A stretch of DNA of 64,000 bases from Pelagibacterales bacterium SAG-MED22 (GTDB lineage Bacteria > Pseudomonadota > Alphaproteobacteria > Pelagibacterales > Pelagibacteraceae), in contig JACWDT010000002.1 in NCBI GenBank assembly GCA_014653985.1, forward strand, positions 62,001 through 126,000. Direction: 5' to 3'. Positions within the stretch are counted from its first letter, which is position 1. The number at the start of each line of letters is the position of its first letter. Positions 10,318 through 23,042 of this stretch are shown piece after piece. A program made the position numbers and the translations under genes. The notes beneath the pieces are model-generated. The model made no database searches. It saw nothing but the letters and a program-made list of their open reading frames with translations, and was not told where the DNA came from.

Positions 10318-10536
10318 ATGCCTACTATTGGTTGGTTTGAGATATTGATAGTTGTTGCTATCGCTATAGTTGTTCTTGGTCCAAAAGATTTTCCAATTAT
10401 GTTAAAAAAAGCAGGTTCATGGATTGGCACTGCAAAAAGATATGTCAGCAATATTCAAAACGAGGTTTCTAATTTAGAAATCGATGATGAAAAAACTAAT
10501 AACGAAGTAAAAAAAGAAATAAAAAAAGATGAATAA
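10318..10536 (+). CDS. tatB: Sec-independent translocase TatB
   Basis: GWFEILIVVAIAIVVLGPKDFP; tatABC order. Confidence 0.9.
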   Translation: MPTIGWFEILIVVAIAIVVLGPKDFPIMLKKAGSWIGTAKRYVSNIQNEVSNLEIDDEKTNNEVKKEIKKDE

Positions 10537-11299
10537 TGAGGAAAAAGACAGTGGCTTTGTTAGTCATTTAACTGAATTAAGAAAAAGGCTTATACATAGT
10601 TTTATTTTTTTATTTATATTTTTTATTTTCTGCTATTTTTTTGCTGAATATATTTATGGTTTTCTAGTAGACCCATTTGCACAAGCTGTAAAAGATGATG
10701 GTTCAGATAGAAGATTAATCTTTACTGCACTTCAAGAGACCTTTCTAACTTATTTAAAAGTATCTTTTTTTACAGCATTTTTTGTAACTTGCCCTTTTAT
10801 ATTAATGCAAATATGGAAGTTTATTGCGCCAGGTTTATATAAACATGAAAAAATTGCAATTTTACCTTACTTAATACTTACCCCAATACTTTTTTTTCTA
10901 GGTGGTATGTTGGTTTATTATTTGATCATGCCATTAGCAATTAAGTTCTTTTTATCTTTTGAGAGCACCGGTTTATCAACGAGCCTACCAATACAATTGG
11001 AAGCAAAAGTAAATGAATACTTGTCTTTAGTAATGAAATTAATTTTTGCCTTTGGAATTAGTTTTCAATTACCTGTTGTGTTAAGTCTTCTTGCAAGAAT
11101 AGGTGTTGTAGATAGCCAGTTTTTAAAAGACAGAAGAAAGTATGTTGTGGTAATAATTTTTGCTGCTGCAGCTTTGTTAACTCCTCCAGATCCAATTACA
11201 CAAATAGGATTAGCAATACCATTGTTAATTTTATATGAATTATCAATATTTTCAGTAAAATTTATAGAAAACAAAAATTTAGAAAAAACTGATGCATAA
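10529..11299 (+). CDS. tatC: Sec-independent translocase TatC
   Basis: HLTELRKRLIHS, multi-TM, LTPPDPITQ. Confidence 0.95.
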   Translation: MNNEEKDSGFVSHLTELRKRLIHSFIFLFIFFIFCYFFAEYIYGFLVDPFAQAVKDDGSDRRLIFTALQETFLTYLKVSFFTAFFVTCPFILMQIWKFIAPGLYKHEKIAILPYLILTPILFFLGGMLVYYLIMPLAIKFFLSFESTGLSTSLPIQLEAKVNEYLSLVMKLIFAFGISFQLPVVLSLLARIGVVDSQFLKDRRKYVVVIIFAAAALLTPPDPITQIGLAIPLLILYELSIFSVKFIENKNLEKTDA

Positions 11300-12551
11300 T
11301 TTAAAGGAAATTAGAAAAGATTTCCCTGGTTTTGAAAAAGCTCTAGAAAAAAGATCTATTAAAATTGATTTTAAAAAATTACAAAATTTGGACGAAGAAA
11401 ATCGAGATTTAATTCAAAAAAAAGAAGCTATTGAAAAAGAAAAAAAAGATATTTCAAAATCTAAAGACGAAACTTTATTCAAAAAATCTAAAGAGCTCAG
11501 TTTGGAATTAGATAAATTATCTGATTTACAAAAAAAAATTAAAAAAGAGTTAGATAGTTTACTCTCTAATATACCCAATATTCCTCATGCTGATGTCCCT
11601 AGCGGTAAAGATGAAAATGATAATGTAGAGATATTAAAATCAGGAAATATACCAAAATTTGATTTTAAACCTAAATCTCACTATGAGCTTGGTGAAAACC
11701 TTGGAATGTTAGATTTTGACTTAGCAACTAAAACAACAGGATCTAGATTTGTTTTTGTAAAAAACCATTTAGCATTGCTAGAACGAGCCTTATCTAACTT
11801 TATGTTGGATACACATATAAATAAAAATGGATATCAAGAAATATCACCACCTTTAATTGCATCAGATAACACAATGTATGGAACCGGACAGTTACCTAAA
11901 TTTGAAAATGATCAGTTTGAAATTAAATTCGATGAAGGATCAGATAGAAAATTTTTAATTCCTACAGCTGAAGTAATTTTAACAAACATCGTGAAAGACA
12001 AAATAGTTGATCAAAATCATCTCCCAATGAGATTTGTAGCATCAACTCCTTGCTTTAGAAAAGAAGCAGGAAGTTATGGTAAAGATACAAAAGGTATGAT
12101 TAGACAGCATCAGTTTTATAAAGTTGAACTAGTAAGCATTGTCGAAAAAGAAAATTGTTTAGAAGAGTTAGAAAGAATGACAAATTGTGCAACTGACATT
12201 CTTGATAAATTGGAACTTCCTTACAGAAAAGTTATTTTATGTTCTGGTGATATGGGTTTTAGTGCTGAAAAAACCTATGATATTGAAGTTTGGCTGCCAT
12301 CAGAAAACAAGTTTCGTGAAATTTCATCATGCTCATCTTGTTCAACATTTCAGGCTCAAAGAATGAAAACTAGATATAAAAACAAAAATAAAGAAACAGT
12401 CTTTGTTGGAACTTTAAATGGAAGCGGTCTTGCCATTGGTAGGACTTTAATAGCAGTATTAGAAAATTATCAGCAAAAAGATGGTTCGATCGTTGTTCCT
12501 AAAGTTCTTAGAGAATATATGAATAATTTAGAATTAATTTCACAGAAATAA
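11292..12551 (+). CDS. serS: Seryl-tRNA synthetase
   Basis: Class II motifs; CFRKEAGSYGKDTKGMIRQHQF, REISSCSSCSTFQAQRM. Confidence 0.96.
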   Translation: MHNLKEIRKDFPGFEKALEKRSIKIDFKKLQNLDEENRDLIQKKEAIEKEKKDISKSKDETLFKKSKELSLELDKLSDLQKKIKKELDSLLSNIPNIPHADVPSGKDENDNVEILKSGNIPKFDFKPKSHYELGENLGMLDFDLATKTTGSRFVFVKNHLALLERALSNFMLDTHINKNGYQEISPPLIASDNTMYGTGQLPKFENDQFEIKFDEGSDRKFLIPTAEVILTNIVKDKIVDQNHLPMRFVASTPCFRKEAGSYGKDTKGMIRQHQFYKVELVSIVEKENCLEELERMTNCATDILDKLELPYRKVILCSGDMGFSAEKTYDIEVWLPSENKFREISSCSSCSTFQAQRMKTRYKNKNKETVFVGTLNGSGLAIGRTLIAVLENYQQKDGSIVVPKVLREYMNNLELISQK

Positions 12552-12606
12552 AGTTGTTTTAGAGATACAGATAGTATAAATATTCACCATACTTAAAAGG
12601 AGAATT

Positions 12607-12894
12607 ATGGAAGGTTCAGGAATAGGACAATTTATACCGTTAATTTTAATATTTGTTATTTTTTATTTTTTCTTAATTAGACCTCAACAAAAAAAAGTAA
12701 AAGAACATAAAGCTATGGTTGAAAACCTTAAAAGAGGCGACAAAGTTATTACCTCAGGTGGTATCACTGGTACGGTTGAGAGACTTATAGATAATGACAA
12801 GGTAGAAGTAGAAATAGCTGAAAATATTAAAGTTGAAGTTGTAAAAGCTACTGGTATTCAAAGTCTTCAAAATACTCAAGAAGTTAAAAAATAA
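12607..12894 (+). CDS. yajC: Preprotein translocase subunit YajC
   Basis: FYFFLIRPQQKKVKEHK, GDKVITSGGITG. Confidence 0.95.
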   Translation: MEGSGIGQFIPLILIFVIFYFFLIRPQQKKVKEHKAMVENLKRGDKVITSGGITGTVERLIDNDKVEVEIAENIKVEVVKATGIQSLQNTQEVKK

Positions 12895-12908
12895 ACAATT
12901 TTAGATAA

Positions 12909-14462
12909 GTGCTTTATTTTTCTAAGTTAAGAATTGTTTTTATAACTATTTTTTCTTTATTATTTGTTCTAATCGCTTCATCAAATTTGTTTAAGTTTGA
13001 TGATAGTTTTTTTGATAAGAAAATAAATTTAGGTTTAGATCTTCAGGGTGGCTCTTACTTATTACTTGAAATTGATAACGAGCCCGTAATAGAACAAAAA
13101 TTACAAAATTTAACAACTACAATTAGAAATTTTTTCAAAGACAAAGACATTAGAATAAATAATATAAAAATAGATAAACAAAATATTTTTTTTAATGTTT
13201 CAGACGAAAATAAGCAACAAGTCATAGAAATTTTTGAAGATGAAAATAGTGAAATTAATCCTTATTATCCAAGATTTAAATCACATCAGTTAGAAATTGA
13301 AGATACTGGCCTCAACTTAAAGATTAATTTTTCGCGACAAGGTCTTATAAATCTAAAAACCTCTTCTCAAGATCAAGCTATTGAAATTGTAAGAAGAAGA
13401 GTTGATGAAGTGGGAACTAATGAACCTAATATTCTCAAAAGAGGTAACAGCCGGATTTTGGTAGAACTTCCGGGTTTAGACGATCCTATGAGAGTTAAAT
13501 CTCTTTTAGGTAAAACTGCAAATCTCACATTTAGATTTGTTACGCAAAACGAGGACGACAGATTTGGTGTTGAAAAATTAGAATTTGAGGATGGAACTCA
13601 AGAAGCAGTAGTTAGTAAGAGGATTATAATTAGCGGTGAAAACCTACTTGATGCACAGCCCAAGATGGATACACAAAATAATCAAACAATTGTTTCTTTT
13701 ACTTTAGACAGAGTAGGAGCCAAAAGATTTGGTAAAGCAACCTCAACAGGTATAGGAAAACAATTAGCTATAGTCTTAGATGGAAAAATAATAAGTGCTC
13801 CAGTAGTAAGAGATACTATTGCAAGTGGTGCTGGACAAATTAGTGGAGGATTTACTTTTCAATCAGCAACTGATCTAGCTTTATTGTTAAGATCAGGTGC
13901 ATTACCAGCTCCTTTAGAAATAATTGAAGAAAGAACAGTTGGTCCTGACCTTGGTCAAGACTCAATAAATGCTGGTATGATTGCTTTATCAATTGGTTTT
14001 TTGTTAGTGATTATCTTTATGTTTGTTAAGTACAGATTTTTTGGTTTAATAACAAACGTTACTCTAATAATAAATTTATTTATACTTTTAGGTGTGCTTA
14101 CTCTATTTGAAGCAACCTTAACCTTACCAGGTATTGCAGGAATAATTTTGACTGTTGGTATGGCTGTTGATGCAAATGTTTTGATTTTTGAAAGAATTAA
14201 AGAAGAGCTTAAAGACGAAACTAATAATATTTTAGCATTTGATGGTGGCTATACTAAATCTAGAACTGCAATAATTGATGCCAATATTACAACTTTATTA
14301 GCTGCAGTAATTCTGTTTTTTATGGGATCAGGACCAGTTAAAGGTTTTGCTGTAACTTTAGGTGTTGGAATATTTACAACACTATTTTCAGTCTATTTTA
14401 TCGCCAGATTATTCACCAGTCTTTATGTGACTAAAAACAAAAATAGTGGGAAGTTGATCTAA
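12909..14462 (+). CDS. secD: Protein translocase subunit SecD
   Basis: LGLDLQGGSYLLLE, GMAVDANVLIFERIKEE; GTG start. Confidence 0.96.
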   Translation: MLYFSKLRIVFITIFSLLFVLIASSNLFKFDDSFFDKKINLGLDLQGGSYLLLEIDNEPVIEQKLQNLTTTIRNFFKDKDIRINNIKIDKQNIFFNVSDENKQQVIEIFEDENSEINPYYPRFKSHQLEIEDTGLNLKINFSRQGLINLKTSSQDQAIEIVRRRVDEVGTNEPNILKRGNSRILVELPGLDDPMRVKSLLGKTANLTFRFVTQNEDDRFGVEKLEFEDGTQEAVVSKRIIISGENLLDAQPKMDTQNNQTIVSFTLDRVGAKRFGKATSTGIGKQLAIVLDGKIISAPVVRDTIASGAGQISGGFTFQSATDLALLLRSGALPAPLEIIEERTVGPDLGQDSINAGMIALSIGFLLVIIFMFVKYRFFGLITNVTLIINLFILLGVLTLFEATLTLPGIAGIILTVGMAVDANVLIFERIKEELKDETNNILAFDGGYTKSRTAIIDANITTLLAAVILFFMGSGPVKGFAVTLGVGIFTTLFSVYFIARLFTSLYVTKNKNSGKLI

Positions 14463-15352
14463 TGATTGCATTTAACAAATATTATAATCATTTTAATGTC
14501 TTATCTGGTGCCTTAATTATTATTTCGTTACTGTTACTTATATTTAAGGGTCTTAATTTTGGTATTGATTTTAAAGGTGGAACGTTAATCGAATTAAGAT
14601 CTAACGATACAAAAATAAATGTAAGCTCACTTCGTGATAAATTTAGTCAAATGAACCTAGGTGATGTCTCAGTTAAAAAATTTGGATCTGATAATGATTT
14701 TTTAATTAAATTTGAAAATAAAGATAATAAGAAAAATATAATTGAGGAGATAAAGGTAAATCTTGATAAGTCATTTGGTAATAGCTATGATTTTAGAAGA
14801 GTTGAAAATGTAGGACCAAAAGTAAGTGCCGAATTATTAAAATCTGGTGTAATAGCGATTTCTTTATCACTTGCAATAATGCTTATTTATATTTGGGTTA
14901 GATTTGAATGGCAGTTTAGTCTTGGAGCTATTTTAGCTCTATTTCATGACGTTATTGTTACGCTTGGTGTATTTTCATTATTTAGTCTAGAGATCAACTT
15001 ATCAATTATTGCTGCGGTGTTGACTATTGTAGGTTATTCAATGAATGACACTGTTGTAATATTTGATCGTGTAAGAGAAAATTTAAGAAAATATTCAGAT
15101 ATTAAGATATTTGAACTAACTAATATTTCAATTAATGAAACTTTATCTAGAACAATAATTACTTCTGCAACAACTTTACTTGCATTACTTGCAATTTATT
15201 TTTTTGGTGGTGAAATCTTAAAAGGATTTTCACTAGCTATGATTTTAGGAGTTGTTTTTGGAACTTATTCATCAATTTACATAGCCAATACTGTATTGGT
15301 AAGATTAAGAGTTTCTCAAAAAACTGTCTTAAGAGAAGACGATAGTAAATAA
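14462..15352 (+). CDS. secF: Protein translocase subunit SecF
   Basis: GIDFKGGTLIELR, GYSMNDTVVIFDRVREN. Confidence 0.96.
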   Translation: MIAFNKYYNHFNVLSGALIIISLLLLIFKGLNFGIDFKGGTLIELRSNDTKINVSSLRDKFSQMNLGDVSVKKFGSDNDFLIKFENKDNKKNIIEEIKVNLDKSFGNSYDFRRVENVGPKVSAELLKSGVIAISLSLAIMLIYIWVRFEWQFSLGAILALFHDVIVTLGVFSLFSLEINLSIIAAVLTIVGYSMNDTVVIFDRVRENLRKYSDIKIFELTNISINETLSRTIITSATTLLALLAIYFFGGEILKGFSLAMILGVVFGTYSSIYIANTVLVRLRVSQKTVLREDDSK

Positions 15353-15353
15353 A

Positions 15354-15956
15354 TTAATAAATATTTTGTGCAGCTACCATCGTAAGTAACATTGGTAGAG
15401 AAAGAAGAGTATTTGTTCTAGAGAACAGCATTGCTGTTTTTGCAGATTTTGCTTTTGTTTCAGGATCGGTCTCAACAATTCCTAAGGCTCTCTTTTGATT
15501 TGGCCATATTACAAACCAAACGTTAAAAGCCATTATTATACCTAACCACATGCCAATTCCTATTGCAGTATGTTTTGGTATCCCAGAGCCAATACTAAAA
15601 GTCATTGCATCATGCAGATAACCATTTAACCAAGCTAGAATTAAACCTGATAAAACAGTAAAAGCTGCAGCCCATCTAAAATAAAATAAAGCTGCTGGAG
15701 CAATTACTTTTCCAATTGCTGGCTTTTGTTCATCTGGAATTTTAGTCATGTTTGGAATTTGAACAAAATTGAAATACCAAAGTAATCCAATCCACATTAT
15801 TGCAACAAGGACATGTATATATCTAAATAACCAACTCCAAAACAATGTATCAAAAGCAATACCTTCATTTTGGAAGAACATTCCAACAAACAAAATTATA
15901 GCTAAAGCTAAAGACGCATGAACTGTTTTTGATAAAGAAGATAATAAATTACTCAT
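15354..15956 (-). CDS. PuuD/urate hydroxylase-like membrane protein (no cytochrome c tail)
   Basis: Multi-TM protein, YIHVLVAIMWIGLLWYFNFVQIP...NVWFVIWPNQK pattern; ends without a CxxCH domain. Confidence 0.65.
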   Translation of the reverse strand: MSNLLSSLSKTVHASLALAIILFVGMFFQNEGIAFDTLFWSWLFRYIHVLVAIMWIGLLWYFNFVQIPNMTKIPDEQKPAIGKVIAPAALFYFRWAAAFTVLSGLILAWLNGYLHDAMTFSIGSGIPKHTAIGIGMWLGIIMAFNVWFVIWPNQKRALGIVETDPETKAKSAKTAMLFSRTNTLLSLPMLLTMVAAQNIY

Positions 15957-16005
15957 GATTCTTAAAACTATACACTAAAATTAGATTATTTTTAAGTTTT
16001 TATAT

Positions 16006-18858
16006 TTAATTTAATAAGGGTTTTAAAAATTGACCAGTATAACTCTCTTTAATTTTGGTAACTTCTTCAGGTTTACCCTCTGCGATAATTTTTCCTCCCT
16101 TTACACCACCTTCAGGACCCATATCAACAATATAATCAGCTGTTTTTATAACATCTAAATTATGTTCAATTACAATAACTGTGTTACCAAGTTTTACAAA
16201 TGTGTGAAGAATTTCTAAAAGTTTTTTAATATCATGTTGATGTAAACCAGTTGTTGGTTCATCTAAAATATACATTGTTCGTCCTGTAGATCTTTTTGAT
16301 AACTCTTTAGCAAGTTTAATTCTTTGAGCCTCACCACCCGAAAGGGTTGTTGCTTGCTGACCAATTTTTATATAGCCCAATCCAACTTTTTTTAATGTTA
16401 ATAATTTTGTTTTAATATTTGATATATTTTCAAAATATTCGCAACCTTCATCAACAGACATATCCAAAACATCAGCAATACTTTTACCTTTAAATTTTAT
16501 CTCTAAAGTTTCTCTATTATATCTCGTACCTTTACATTCATCACATTGAATATAAACATCTGGTAAAAAGTGCATTTCATAAGTAATCACACCATCACCC
16601 TCACAAGCCTCACATCTACCACCTTTAACATTAAACGAAAAACGCCCTGGTTTATAACCTCGAGTTTTAGATTCTGGCAAACTTGTAAACCAATCTCTTA
16701 TTGGACCAAATGCACCTGTATATGTAGCAGGATTAGATCTTGGTGTTCTTCCAATGGGTGATTGGTCTATATCAATAATTTTATCAATTAATTCAACACC
16801 TTTGTAACCTTTAAAAGCTTTTGGAGCTTTTTTAGCCTTATTATTAAGCGTTAAATTCAAAGCATGGAATAGTGTTTGTAATATTAGTGTAGATTTTCCA
16901 CTTCCCGATACACCAGTAACGCAAGTGAAAGTTCCTGTAGGAATTTTAAGATTAACATTGTTTAAATTATTTCCTGTTGCACCATTGATTTCAACAAACC
17001 TTCCATTTTTAGCTAAACGTCTTGTATTTGGAATGTCAATTTTCTTTTTATTTGCAAGATATTGTCCAGTGATACTATTCTTATCTTTTTTAATCTCATC
17101 ATATGTGCCCTGGGACGATATTTGACCACCATTAGTACCTGCCTCTGGACCTAAGTCTATAATATGATCTGCATTCTCCATAGTCTCAGTATCGTGCTCA
17201 ACTACTATTACAGTATTTCCAAGATCTCTTAATCTTTTAAGTGCATTGATAAGTTTAACATTATCTTTTTGATGCAAACCAATCGATGGTTCGTCCAACA
17301 CATAAAGAACACCAGTTAAACCAGAACCTATTTGAGAGGCTAATCTTATTCGTTGAGCCTCACCACCAGATAATGTTCCAGACTCTCTAGATAGGGTTAA
17401 ATAATCCAAGCCTACATTTAATAAAAAATTTAATCTTTCATTTATTTCCTTTAATACATGCTCAGCAATTTTAAATTGTCTTTTGTCTATATGATTTACT
17501 AAATCTTTAAACCACTCAGCAGCATCAAATATTGATTTCTTTGTCACTTCGCTAATATTTAGATTGTTAATTTTTACACATAATGCCTCTTCCTTTAAAC
17601 GATCTCCATTACATGCTTCGCAGGCAGTATCAGATTGATACTCTGCAATAGCTTCTCTTTTCCATTCACTATCAGACTCTAAAAATCTTCTTTCAAGGTT
17701 GTTAATGACACCTTCAAACGTTTTTTTATAAGAATATTTTTCGTAACCATCGTCATAATTAAACTTAATTTCATCCTCGTCTGATCCATAAAGAACAATA
17801 TCTTTTATTTTTTTTGGTAGTTTTTTCCATTTTTCATCTAAAGAAAAACCATAATGTTTAGCTAGTGATGATAGTGTTTGAGCATAATATAAAGTTGTAG
17901 ATTTTGACCAAGGTTCAATAGCACCATCAGCAAGACTTTTTCTTTCATCTGGTACAACAAGATTAGGATCCACATTTAACTTCATACCAATACCTTCACA
18001 CTCTTCACAGGCTCCGTAAGGACTATTAAATGAGAATAATCTTGGTTCTATTTCTTCAATTGTAAATCCACTTTCTGGACACGCAAATTTTGTTGAATAA
18101 ATTAATTTCTCTACTTTTCTGTGTTTTTGAGGCAAAGTCTCATCTTCATATTCAACAAAAACTAATCCGTTTGCAAGATTAACAGCTGTTTCAATACTTT
18201 CGGCTAGTCTATTTCCTAGCTTTGAGTTTAAAACAATTCTATCAACCAAAACTGAAATATCGTGTTTAAGTTTTTTGTCTAAATTTGGAGATTTTTCTAT
18301 ATCGTATAAGACATTATCAATCTTAATTTTTCTAAAACCTCTTCTTTTGTAACTTAAAATATCTTTTCTATATTCACCTTTACGACCTCTAACTACAGGA
18401 GCGTATATGTAAATTGTAGATTTTTTAGGTAGTTTTTTAATTAAATCAACTATTTGAGTTATCGTTTGTGAAGTTATTGGTTTACCAGTAAATGGTGAAT
18501 AGGGAATACCAGCTCTTGCATAGAGTACCCTCATGTAATCATAAATTTCAGTAACTGTTGCAACCGTAGATCTTGGGTTTTTTGAAGTATTTTTTTGTTC
18601 AATTGCAATCGCTGGACTTAATCCTTCAATAAGATCAACATTTGGCTTTTTCATTTTATCCAAAAACTGTCTTGCATATGCAGATAAACTTTCAACGTAT
18701 CTTCGTTGTCCCTCGGCATAAATAGTATCGAATGCTAAAGATGATTTTCCTGAACCAGAGAGACCTGTAATTACCACAAATTTATCTTTAGGAATCTCTA
18801 CAGAAACATTCTTCAAATTATGTTCTTTAGCACCCTTAATAACTATCTTTTTCATCAT
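16006..18858 (-). CDS. uvrA: Excinuclease ABC subunit A
   Basis: Two ABC domains ([25 protein letters not shown]), zinc-binding CxxC pairs. Confidence 0.97.
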   Translation of the reverse strand: MMKKIVIKGAKEHNLKNVSVEIPKDKFVVITGLSGSGKSSLAFDTIYAEGQRRYVESLSAYARQFLDKMKKPNVDLIEGLSPAIAIEQKNTSKNPRSTVATVTEIYDYMRVLYARAGIPYSPFTGKPITSQTITQIVDLIKKLPKKSTIYIYAPVVRGRKGEYRKDILSYKRRGFRKIKIDNVLYDIEKSPNLDKKLKHDISVLVDRIVLNSKLGNRLAESIETAVNLANGLVFVEYEDETLPQKHRKVEKLIYSTKFACPESGFTIEEIEPRLFSFNSPYGACEECEGIGMKLNVDPNLVVPDERKSLADGAIEPWSKSTTLYYAQTLSSLAKHYGFSLDEKWKKLPKKIKDIVLYGSDEDEIKFNYDDGYEKYSYKKTFEGVINNLERRFLESDSEWKREAIAEYQSDTACEACNGDRLKEEALCVKINNLNISEVTKKSIFDAAEWFKDLVNHIDKRQFKIAEHVLKEINERLNFLLNVGLDYLTLSRESGTLSGGEAQRIRLASQIGSGLTGVLYVLDEPSIGLHQKDNVKLINALKRLRDLGNTVIVVEHDTETMENADHIIDLGPEAGTNGGQISSQGTYDEIKKDKNSITGQYLANKKKIDIPNTRRLAKNGRFVEINGATGNNLNNVNLKIPTGTFTCVTGVSGSGKSTLILQTLFHALNLTLNNKAKKAPKAFKGYKGVELIDKIIDIDQSPIGRTPRSNPATYTGAFGPIRDWFTSLPESKTRGYKPGRFSFNVKGGRCEACEGDGVITYEMHFLPDVYIQCDECKGTRYNRETLEIKFKGKSIADVLDMSVDEGCEYFENISNIKTKLLTLKKVGLGYIKIGQQATTLSGGEAQRIKLAKELSKRSTGRTMYILDEPTTGLHQHDIKKLLEILHTFVKLGNTVIVIEHNLDVIKTADYIVDMGPEGGVKGGKIIAEGKPEEVTKIKESYTGQFLKPLLN

Positions 18859-18947
18859 AATTTTTGTTGCTTTGAATTAATAAAATTAATATTCAGAAGA
18901 ATTGTGGTATAAATCTAATTAATTAAATAAACAAATATAAAAATATT

Positions 18948-19397
18948 ATGGCTGGAAGTTTAAATAAAGTGTTATTAATTGGTCGTTTGGGCGCAGATCC
19001 AGAAATTAAACAAATGGTAAATGGCAAGAGTGTAGCTAGATTAAGCCTAGCAACAAGTCAATCTTGGAAAGATAAAAATACTGGAGAAAAAAAAGAAAAA
19101 ACTGAATGGCACCGTATAGTTGTATTTAATGAAGGTTTAGTAAATGTTGTTCAACAGTATCTTAAGAAAGGTGCTCAAATTTATGTTGAGGGTCAAATAA
19201 CAACAAGAAAATGGAAAGATGAACAATCTGGTCAGGATAAATATTCTACTGAAGTTGTTATTCAAGGATATAATTCTTCGTTAACAATGTTGGGTGGTGG
19301 TAATGGGGGTGGCATTCAAAATGATCCTAATCCACAAAATAATATAGAGGACTCTTCTCAAATATCTAACGACATGGATGATGAAATTCCCTTTTAG
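18948..19397 (+). CDS. ssb: Single-stranded DNA-binding protein
   Basis: OB-fold N-terminus, acidic DDEIPF tail. Confidence 0.96.
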   Translation: MAGSLNKVLLIGRLGADPEIKQMVNGKSVARLSLATSQSWKDKNTGEKKEKTEWHRIVVFNEGLVNVVQQYLKKGAQIYVEGQITTRKWKDEQSGQDKYSTEVVIQGYNSSLTMLGGGNGGGIQNDPNPQNNIEDSSQISNDMDDEIPF

Positions 19398-19402
19398 TTT
19401 CT

Positions 19403-21982
19403 ATGCAAAAATCTGAAGAGACAAAAGATAATAATATTAAACTAATCTCAATGCATGATGAGATGAGCTCATCATATCTTTCTTATGCAATGAGCGTAAT
19501 AGTTAGCCGTGCTCTACCAGATATTAGAGATGGCCTTAAACCTGTTCATCGTAGAATTTTATATGCGATGTATAAAGGTGGTTATGATTGGTCAAAACAA
19601 TTTAGAAAATCTGCAAGAATAGTTGGAGATGTTATTGGTAAATATCATCCTCATGGAGATCAATCTGTTTATGATGCTCTTGTTAGAATGGTACAAGATT
19701 TTTCAATGAGCTTACCTTTGGTTCAGGGTCAAGGAAACTTTGGTTCAATTGATGGAGATCCAGCAGCAGCTATGAGATATACTGAAACACGTCTATCAAA
19801 AGTTTCACAATTTTTAATTGATGATATTGAGAAAAATACCATTTCATTTAAAAGCAACTATGATGAAACCGAAAAAGAGCCAAGTGTTTTACCTGCACAA
19901 TTTCCAAATTTATTAGTAAATGGTGCCGGAGGTATTGCAGTAGGGATGGCCACGAGTATTCCACCTCACAATTTAGGTGAAATAATTGATGGAACTTTAG
20001 CTCTTATAGGAGACAAAGATATTAAAATTAAAGAATTAATGAAACATATACCTGGTCCAGATTTTCCAACAGGAGGTGTAATCATTGGAAAAGATATTAT
20101 TAAACAGGGTTATAATAACGGAAGAGGATCTTTTAAAATTAGAGGTGAAGTATCAATAGAACAACAAAAAAATGGAAGAGAAAGATTAGTTATCACTTCG
20201 ATACCTTATCAAGTAAACAAATCAGTTTTAAATGAAAGAATTGCTCAGCTTGTAAGGGAAAAAAAAATTGAAGGAATTAAAGATATAAGAGACGAGTCTA
20301 ACAGAGAAGGAATAAGAGTAGCAATTGATTTGAGAAATGGCGTTGAGCCAGAAACAATTAAAAGACAACTTTATAAGAATACTCAAATTGAGAGCTCTTT
20401 TGGATTTAACACTCTAGCTATTGTTGAAGGTAAACCTAAAACTTGCACACTTAAAGATTTCTTAGCAAATTTTTTATCTTTTAGAGAAGATGTTGTAATA
20501 AAAAAAACAAAATTTGAATTACAAAAAGCAGAAGAGCGAGCACATATCTTATTGGGGTTATCAGTTTCGGTGGAAAATTTAGATAAAATTATAAAAATAA
20601 TTCGATCCTCAAAAACACCTGATCACGCTAAAGGATCTATATTAAAAACTAAGTGGAAAATTAATAAATCTCAAAAATTAATTTCCTTAGTTGATGGCAA
20701 AAAAAGCAAAAACTTATACTCTTTATCTGAGCCTCAAGTTCTAGCTATTCTAGAATTAAGATTACAAAAATTAACTGCGCTTGGAATAAATGAAATTGAA
20801 GTTGAAATAAAAAAACTAGCAGATCTGATTGCGAACTTTAAAAAAATTATATCTTCAAAAAAAGAATTGCTAAAAGTGATAGGTGAAGAACTTAAAAATA
20901 TTAAAGAAAAATTTGCTGTACCAAGAAGAACTAAAATAATCGATGCAGTTTTAAACTACGATATTGAAGAAACAATTCAAAAACAATCTGTAATCATTAC
21001 AGTGACACTTCAGGGATACATTAAAAGGGGCTCATTGGATGGTGTTAAAAAACAAAAAAGAGGTGGTAAAGGTAAATCAGGAATTACAACTAGAGACCAA
21101 GACTCTGTGATACAAACCTTATCTGTAAATACACATACTTCAGTCTTGTTTTTTTCTACAGAAGGGTTGGTTTACAAGGTAAAAGCTTGGAAAATACCTG
21201 AAGGATCATCTACATCAAAGGGTAAATCTTTATTTAATATTTTACCTTTGAAGAGCCATCAAGCAATCAGTTCAATTATGCCAATGCCCGAAGATGAAAC
21301 AGAATCTAAAAATTATCAAATAATCTTTGCTACAGCTCTTGGTAAAGTTAGAAAAAATAGTTTAGATGATTTTTCATCTATTAATGCCTCTGGGAAAATT
21401 GCGATGAAATTAGATAACAACGACAAGATAGTAGGGGTTAAAATTTGTAAAGATGATCAAGACGTAATTTTAAGTACAAAATTTGGTAAATGTATAAGAT
21501 TTGAAGCAAAAAAATTAAGAGTTTTTAAAGGAAGATCTTCAAAAGGTATTAAGGGAATTGAATTAGCACCCGATGATCAAATAGTTTCTTTATCTGTTAT
21601 TGATAGTGACAAAATTAAGAAAAATGGAAAAAAAACCAAAGATGAAAAATCTGAATTAAATGCAAAAGAGAAGTTTGTTTTATCAATAAGTGAAAATGGA
21701 TTTGGTAAAAAAACCTCTCATTTTGACTACAGAGCTACAAACAGGGGAGGTAAGGGTATTATTGGCATTGTTAATTCACCAAGAAATGGAAACATTACAT
21801 CCTCATTCCCTGTTAATGAGGGTGATGAAATTTTGATATCAACTAACAAAGGTAGAGTTATACGGGTTGCTGTTAAAGAAATTAGAACTGCTGGTAGAAA
21901 CACACAAGGTGTTAGGATTATTAAATTATCTGGTGAGGAAAAAGTTGTGTCTGCTATTAAAATAGATGATAACTTAATTTAA
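19403..21982 (+). CDS. gyrA: DNA gyrase subunit A
   Basis: [46 protein letters not shown], GyrA C-terminal repeats. Confidence 0.96.
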   Translation: MQKSEETKDNNIKLISMHDEMSSSYLSYAMSVIVSRALPDIRDGLKPVHRRILYAMYKGGYDWSKQFRKSARIVGDVIGKYHPHGDQSVYDALVRMVQDFSMSLPLVQGQGNFGSIDGDPAAAMRYTETRLSKVSQFLIDDIEKNTISFKSNYDETEKEPSVLPAQFPNLLVNGAGGIAVGMATSIPPHNLGEIIDGTLALIGDKDIKIKELMKHIPGPDFPTGGVIIGKDIIKQGYNNGRGSFKIRGEVSIEQQKNGRERLVITSIPYQVNKSVLNERIAQLVREKKIEGIKDIRDESNREGIRVAIDLRNGVEPETIKRQLYKNTQIESSFGFNTLAIVEGKPKTCTLKDFLANFLSFREDVVIKKTKFELQKAEERAHILLGLSVSVENLDKIIKIIRSSKTPDHAKGSILKTKWKINKSQKLISLVDGKKSKNLYSLSEPQVLAILELRLQKLTALGINEIEVEIKKLADLIANFKKIISSKKELLKVIGEELKNIKEKFAVPRRTKIIDAVLNYDIEETIQKQSVIITVTLQGYIKRGSLDGVKKQKRGGKGKSGITTRDQDSVIQTLSVNTHTSVLFFSTEGLVYKVKAWKIPEGSSTSKGKSLFNILPLKSHQAISSIMPMPEDETESKNYQIIFATALGKVRKNSLDDFSSINASGKIAMKLDNNDKIVGVKICKDDQDVILSTKFGKCIRFEAKKLRVFKGRSSKGIKGIELAPDDQIVSLSVIDSDKIKKNGKKTKDEKSELNAKEKFVLSISENGFGKKTSHFDYRATNRGGKGIIGIVNSPRNGNITSSFPVNEGDEILISTNKGRVIRVAVKEIRTAGRNTQGVRIIKLSGEEKVVSAIKIDDNLI

Positions 21983-21986
21983 TATA

Positions 21987-22481
21987 ATGAGTAAAATAGC
22001 TATATACCCTGGCACATTTGATCCAATCACCTATGGGCACATAGATGTAATAAAAAAAGCCTTAAAATTAGTTGATAAGATTGTTGTTGGAGTATCTGAT
22101 GTAAGTAGTAAAAATTATCTTTTTAGTTCTGAGGAGAGAATTGAGATTCTCAACAAAGCTTTATTTAAAGATTTAAAACTTAATAAAAAAAAAATTATAG
22201 TTGTATCTTTTAGTTCATTAACCACAGATTTGTGTAAAAAATATAAATCAAACATTATCTTAAGGGGATTAAGAGCTGTGTCAGATTTTGAGTATGAATT
22301 CCAATTAGCTGGAATGAATAGAAAATTAAATCAGAATATCGAAACAATCTTTTTAATGTCAGATGTTGAAAATCAAATAATCTCTTCTAGATTTGTTAAA
22401 GAGATTGTTAAATTAAACGGTGATATTAAGAAATTTACTACTAAAAGTACTATCAAATCTTTAAAAGAAAAATATGAATAA
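21987..22481 (+). CDS. coaD: Phosphopantetheine adenylyltransferase
   Basis: YPGTFDPITYGHIDVI, RGLRAVSDFEYEFQLAGMN. Confidence 0.95.
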   Translation: MSKIAIYPGTFDPITYGHIDVIKKALKLVDKIVVGVSDVSSKNYLFSSEERIEILNKALFKDLKLNKKKIIVVSFSSLTTDLCKKYKSNIILRGLRAVSDFEYEFQLAGMNRKLNQNIETIFLMSDVENQIISSRFVKEIVKLNGDIKKFTTKSTIKSLKEKYE

Positions 22482-23034
22482 AATCTTAATTAATTTATTT
22501 ATCTTATTTTTTTTTATTACTAATCAATCAACAGCTGAGGAGAACATAATGATTTTAAAATTAAAAGATGGAGATGTAAAAATAGAGTTATTTGAAGATA
22601 TAGCTCCAAATCACGTAAAAAGAATTAAAGAACTAGCAAACGATGGCAAATACGATAACGTTGTTTTTCACAGAGTTATTGATGGCTTTATGGCTCAAAC
22701 TGGTGATGTTAAGTTTGGGAATTCAGAGTCTAAAGATTTTGATTTAAGAAGAGCTGGAATGGGAGGTTCTGATTTGCCAGATTTAAAGCAAGAATTTAGT
22801 AGTTTGCCCCATGATAGGGGAACTTTATCAATGGCTAGATCTTCGGATCCAAATAGTGCAAATAGTCAATTTTTTATATGCTTTAAACCAGCACCTTTTT
22901 TAGACAGACAATATACTGTTTTTGGTAAAGTAATTGACGGAATGGATTTAGTAGACAAAATAAAAAGAGGTGATGAAAGCAATAACGGATCTGTATCTGA
23001 TCCAGATAAGATCATTAGCTTTAAATCGCAATAA
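22474..23034 (+). CDS. Cyclophilin-type peptidyl-prolyl cis-trans isomerase, exported
   Basis: Signal peptide; FHRVIDGFMAQTGD, NSQFFICF, YTVFGKVIDGMD. Confidence 0.93.
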   Translation: MNKILINLFILFFFITNQSTAEENIMILKLKDGDVKIELFEDIAPNHVKRIKELANDGKYDNVVFHRVIDGFMAQTGDVKFGNSESKDFDLRRAGMGGSDLPDLKQEFSSLPHDRGTLSMARSSDPNSANSQFFICFKPAPFLDRQYTVFGKVIDGMDLVDKIKRGDESNNGSVSDPDKIISFKSQ

Positions 23035-23042
23035 TCTATTGG